From JAQBDA01 sp041301185 (lineage in GTDB: Bacteria > Chloroflexota > Anaerolineae > Anaerolineales > UBA4823): a DNA stretch of 8,486 nt. The notes beneath the pieces were generated by a model that had not been told where the DNA came from, did not search any database, and saw nothing but the letters and a program-made list of their open reading frames with translations. The position numbers and the translations under genes were made by a program. The stretch lies in contig JBFYSV010000353.1 of the NCBI GenBank assembly GCA_041301185.1, positions 1-8,486 on the forward strand, read 5' to 3'. How positions within the stretch are numbered: position 1 is the first letter of the stretch; the number at the start of each line of letters is the position of its first letter. Shown here one piece after another: positions 6,146-8,486 of this stretch.

Positions 6146-7311
6146 TGGTCCAGTTTGAGTTTGCGACTGCAACGCGGATCATATTTGGCCTGGGTGAGAT
6201 AGGAAGGATCGGTGCGCTTGCCTCGGGTTTTGGGGGCAAAGCCTTGCTGATCGCTGGTAAAAATCTAAGCCGCGTTAAGCGGTTGATCGCTTACCTTCAG
6301 GATCGTAGCGTCCAGGTTGTCATTTACCAGATTGAGGGCGAGCCAACGGTTCAAGAGGTGAAGGAAGGGGCAGATTTTGCTCGCCAAAACCAGGCTGAGC
6401 TAGTCATTGGCATGGGCGGGGGCAGTGTCCTGGATGCCGGCAAAGCAATCAGCGCTTTGGCAACCAATCATGGCGATATATATGAATATCTGGAGGTAAT
6501 TGGGAAAGGGAGCTCCTTAAGATTGTCGCCGCTCCCGTATATTGCCATTCCGACCACTGCTGGCACAGGATCGGAGGTTACCCGGAATGCTGTATTAGGT
6601 TCACCGGAGCAGGGACTGAAGGTAAGCATGCGTAGCGCGATGATGATACCGCGTGTGGCACTGGTTGATCCGGAGCTAACCTTCAGTGTCCCATCCATGA
6701 TTACCGCCAGCACGGGATTGGATGCGCTAACCCAACTGATAGAGCCTTTTGTTTCTGCTCATTCCAACCCGCTAACAGATGCCATCTGCCGCCAGGGGAT
6801 CGGTCTCGTGGCGCGATCGCTGCGGATCGCTGTCCAAGATGGGGGGAATGCTGTCGCCCGCCAGGAAATGGCGCTTGCCAGTTTGTTCGGTGGGTTAGCT
6901 CTCGCCAATGCGAAGCTTGGGGCAGTTCACGGCTTTGCAGGTGTGCTGGGAGGAAAATACTCAGCTCCGCACGGGGCGATTTGTGCTCGATTGCTACCGG
7001 AAGTGATGCGTGTCAATGCACGGGCATTAACCGAACGCGATCCGGAGAATGTTGCTATCGTGAAATATCGTGAACTAGCCCACATCATGACTGGCGATCC
7101 CGGGGCTTCGATCATGGATGGCATCGACTGGGTGGAAAATTTGTGTGCAGATCTTGGCTCTAAAGGCCTATCGTCTTTTGGGATAAAACCAGCACATTTT
7201 GGCGATCTCATCGTAAAAGCTCAGAATGCAAGCAGCATGAAAGGAAACCCCATCCGGTTGACAGAGCAAGAGTTGGGTGCGATCTTGAAACGTGGATTGG
7301 TTGACTATTGA
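6145..7311 (+). CDS. Iron-type (group III) alcohol dehydrogenase
   Basis: This is a cytosolic NAD(P)-dependent dehydrogenase of the iron-containing family (FucO, GldA and maleylacetate reductase relatives) that interconverts an alcohol and an aldehyde or ketone. It has 388 residues, the usual length. The N-terminal Rossmann-like half carries GMGGGSVLDAGK (89-100), which binds the dinucleotide phosphates, and IPTTAGTGSEVT (135-146). The metal site in the all-helical C-terminal half aligns with FucO ligands Asp196, His200, His263, His277 as Asp193, Gln197, His262 and His276: the second His is Gln, inside GLDALTQLIE. Metal binding by three ligands, as in GldA, remains possible. The substrate cannot be read from sequence. 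I chose the ATG at 6145, which overlaps the ABM stop as TAATG; an in-frame ATG at 6136, three residues earlier, is equally possible. It forms a two-gene operon with the ABM protein. Confidence 0.93.
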   Translation: MVQFEFATATRIIFGLGEIGRIGALASGFGGKALLIAGKNLSRVKRLIAYLQDRSVQVVIYQIEGEPTVQEVKEGADFARQNQAELVIGMGGGSVLDAGKAISALATNHGDIYEYLEVIGKGSSLRLSPLPYIAIPTTAGTGSEVTRNAVLGSPEQGLKVSMRSAMMIPRVALVDPELTFSVPSMITASTGLDALTQLIEPFVSAHSNPLTDAICRQGIGLVARSLRIAVQDGGNAVARQEMALASLFGGLALANAKLGAVHGFAGVLGGKYSAPHGAICARLLPEVMRVNARALTERDPENVAIVKYRELAHIMTGDPGASIMDGIDWVENLCADLGSKGLSSFGIKPAHFGDLIVKAQNASSMKGNPIRLTEQELGAILKRGLVDY

Positions 7312-7335
7312 CTTAACTCTGCAGGATGGATAAAA

Positions 7336-7363
7336 TTGCTCCCGCGTTAACCCTGGGTATATC
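7336..7363 (+). promoter_or_regulatory. Possible promoter for the beta-repeat membrane protein gene
   Basis: In the 79-base gap after the alcohol dehydrogenase, TTGCTC (7336-7341) and TATATC (7358-7363) are spaced by 16 bases and would start transcription near 7370, about 20 bases before the ATG at 7391. Each box matches the sigma70 consensus only partly. No terminator hairpin was seen after the dehydrogenase, so read-through is also possible. Confidence 0.35.
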
Positions 7364-7390
7364 TTGTGACCCCCAGAAGTGAGGATATTT

Positions 7391-7957
7391 ATGTCTGAAC
7401 AAAATGACCTGGAGTTTTATGACCAGAACTCAGATACCGATGACCAGGATTTTGGGTTAGAGACTGAGACAGAGATTATAAATTTGTCTGAAACATCGGT
7501 ACAAACAATCCAGGCAGAGCTGGTGCGGATGGTGGATAGCAGCGCGCAGACGGTCACTGCCAGCGAGGTGGAAATCCGCCAGGGGGGAGTTGGCACAATC
7601 GAAAGCGAACGGGTGGCTATTCACCAGGGTTTTGCAGCCCGAGTTGATGCGGATATCGTCGAAATCTCGTCTGGTGCAGTGGGGATTGTAGACACAAATC
7701 AGGCTGTGTTGAACGATAGCAGTGTTTTGTTGATGTCTGCTGGCTCAGCGGAGGCTCACAACACTCGCCTGGGTGTTGTGTTTGCCCAAAATGTCCAGGG
7801 CAAGTCAATCCACGTGGGTCTCCTCGTGAGCAATCATGTGGATGGTCCTGTGGATACGGTCCTTGATACCCCCAGGGCGATATTAGCTGGTTTAACCGCC
7901 GGAATCGCATTTGGATTGGTTTACATGGCAGGCAGGTTGCTCATCCGGCGAAGATAA
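7391..7957 (+). CDS. Tail-anchored beta-repeat (solenoid-like) protein of unknown function
   Basis: I do not recognise this 188-residue protein, but its build is clear. An acidic N-terminus (1-32, rich in Asp and Glu) is followed by about seven degenerate repeats of 14-16 residues (about 34-145), each with short alternating Val/Ile strands and a Gly, Ser or Asn turn, as in VEIRQGG, VAIHQGF and VEISSG. This periodicity suggests a beta-helix, comparable in style to bactofilins or autotransporter passengers without clear homology to either. One membrane helix follows (about 163-182, AGLTAGIAFGLVYMAG) and the chain ends LLIRRR. With no signal peptide and a basic tail, it looks C-terminally anchored; the orientation is uncertain. 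The ATG at 7391 is chosen because GAGG (7381-7384) sits six bases upstream; a GTG four codons earlier overlaps that site. It may serve as a membrane-bound scaffold. Confidence 0.85.
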   Translation: MSEQNDLEFYDQNSDTDDQDFGLETETEIINLSETSVQTIQAELVRMVDSSAQTVTASEVEIRQGGVGTIESERVAIHQGFAARVDADIVEISSGAVGIVDTNQAVLNDSSVLLMSAGSAEAHNTRLGVVFAQNVQGKSIHVGLLVSNHVDGPVDTVLDTPRAILAGLTAGIAFGLVYMAGRLLIRRR

Positions 7958-7980
7958 TCTACGTGGGCTACGGTGGTTCG

Positions 7981-8009
7981 TTGGGAGTATGAAAATAATC
8001 ACCGATAAA
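7981..8009 (+). promoter_or_regulatory. Weak promoter candidate upstream of the L25 gene
   Basis: TTGGGA (7981-7986) and GATAAA (8004-8009) are spaced by 17 bases, each with four of six sigma70 matches. A start near 8016 would give a leader of nearly 90 bases before L25. The spacing is ideal but the boxes are poor. Confidence 0.25.
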
Positions 8010-8013
8010 CAAA

Positions 8014-8029
8014 TACGGCAAGAGCCGTA
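8014..8029 (+). other. Perfect 6-bp hairpin in the L25 gene leader
   Basis: TACGGC (8014-8019) and GCCGTA (8024-8029) form a perfect stem with a four-base loop AAGA. No T-run follows on the plus strand, so it is not a standard terminator for the preceding gene. On the minus strand it is followed by ATTTGTTTA, but no minus-strand gene needs ending here. It could be a leader regulatory hairpin for L25 or chance. Confidence 0.4.
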
Positions 8030-8103
8030 ACTATTCAAGGAATGAAGGTAACCGAAGAGGCTATCCATTGCACTCGGTGAGAGGCGTTCCAAGGAAGGAT
8101 ACA

Positions 8104-8486
8104 ATGGAAGAGAGAGTTTTAAGTGCTGAAGTAAGAACAGTAATCGGTAAGCAGGTCAAGGCGTTGCGCCGGCAGGGTAGCCTACCAGCGGTTATCTATG
8201 GTCACAACCTGGAGCCCGTGCCTATCACGCTGGATGCTAGGGAAGCCTCCCGGTTTCTGGCAGGAACTACTTCCTCGCAATTGCTAACGATCAATGTGGG
8301 AGGAGTCAAACACTCAACACTCGTGCGCGAGAAGCAGCGCCATCCCGTCCGCGGCAATTTAATCCATGTGGATTTTATGGCAGTCTCGATGACAGAGAAG
8401 CTTCGAGCTATGGTCATCATCGATACCGACGGAGAAGCGCCTGCAGTACGCGATTTTGATGGTTATGTTGTTTCTGGAGTCGAGGA
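8104..8486 (+). CDS. rplY: 50S ribosomal protein L25 (Ctc/TL5 type), 3' end outside the window
   Basis: The product binds 5S rRNA in the central protuberance of the large ribosomal subunit. The open frame runs from ATG 8104 to the window end, 127 codons plus two bases, with no stop. The N-terminal L25 domain shows LSAEVRTVIGKQVKALRRQG (6-25), then LPAVIYGHN (27-35), where strand and loop contact 5S RNA, and later HPVRGNLIHVDFMAV (81-95), the characteristic end of that domain. The frame continues into a second region (from about residue 97, EKLRAMVIID), so this is the longer Ctc/TL5 form with a C-terminal beta domain, not the short E. coli type. A strong Shine-Dalgarno AAGGAAGG (8091-8098) lies five bases before the ATG. 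It is preceded by 146 non-coding bases and is probably an independent unit. Confidence 0.94.
   Translation, partial: MEERVLSAEVRTVIGKQVKALRRQGSLPAVIYGHNLEPVPITLDAREASRFLAGTTSSQLLTINVGGVKHSTLVREKQRHPVRGNLIHVDFMAVSMTEKLRAMVIIDTDGEAPAVRDFDGYVVSGVE

Noticed and set aside
7379..7390. GTG start for the beta-repeat protein
   Set aside because: The GTG overlaps the GAGG that is well placed to serve the ATG at 7391.
7989..8081. Two tiny frames (13 and 12 codons) in the L25 leader, possible leader peptides
   Set aside because: Their purine-rich sequences lie too close to the ATGs to act as ribosome sites, and short frames are expected by chance.
1..8486. CRISPR array, insertion sequence, phage or defence system
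   Set aside because: No regularly spaced direct repeats, transposase, integrase or known defence genes were seen; the lone restriction-fold protein lacks a methylase or other partner.

Overview
The window looks like a chromosomal piece of a bacterium, most likely Chloroflexota (Anaerolineae-like). This rests on the impression given by the proteins (the restriction-fold protein next to hpt, the Cytidylate_kin2-type kinase, the tandem phosphofructokinase) and was not searched. There are no transposases, integrases, phage genes or CRISPR arrays. It reads as core and housekeeping DNA with several unusual elements.

Layout. (1) Bases 1-452 contain no convincing protein gene. A near-consensus sigma70 promoter (16-44) points into about 380 bases that fold by eye into a structured RNA closed by a long-range 10-bp helix (91-101 with 418-427). 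I do not recognise the RNA class. (2) Bases 453-5753 form a minus-strand cluster, transcribed right to left: a tandem eukaryotic-type 6-phosphofructokinase, an unrecognised 457-aa protein, a cytidylate-kinase-like protein, a small PD-(D/E)XK-fold protein overlapping it by 38 bp, and hypoxanthine phosphoribosyltransferase. An extended -10 just before the kinase start suggests a secondary, nearly leaderless promoter for the last three genes. (3) Bases 5754-5836 are an AT-rich divergent control region. (4) On the plus strand follow a tightly coupled pair (an LsrG/YgiN-like ABM-fold protein and an iron-type alcohol dehydrogenase), a tail-anchored repetitive beta-rich protein, and the 5' part of the gene for ribosomal protein L25, cut by the window edge.

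How the genes fit. Phosphofructokinase commits hexose phosphate to glycolysis. Hpt salvages purines from PRPP, and the cytidylate-kinase-like protein may act on nucleotides, so the minus cluster has a loose sugar-phosphate/nucleotide theme. The ABM protein and the alcohol dehydrogenase probably act together on a small carbonyl or alcohol compound. The beta-repeat protein and L25 appear to be separate units. The most striking items are the orphan structured RNA and the phosphofructokinase, whose two halves have diverged into a catalytic and a probable regulatory half as in animals and fungi.
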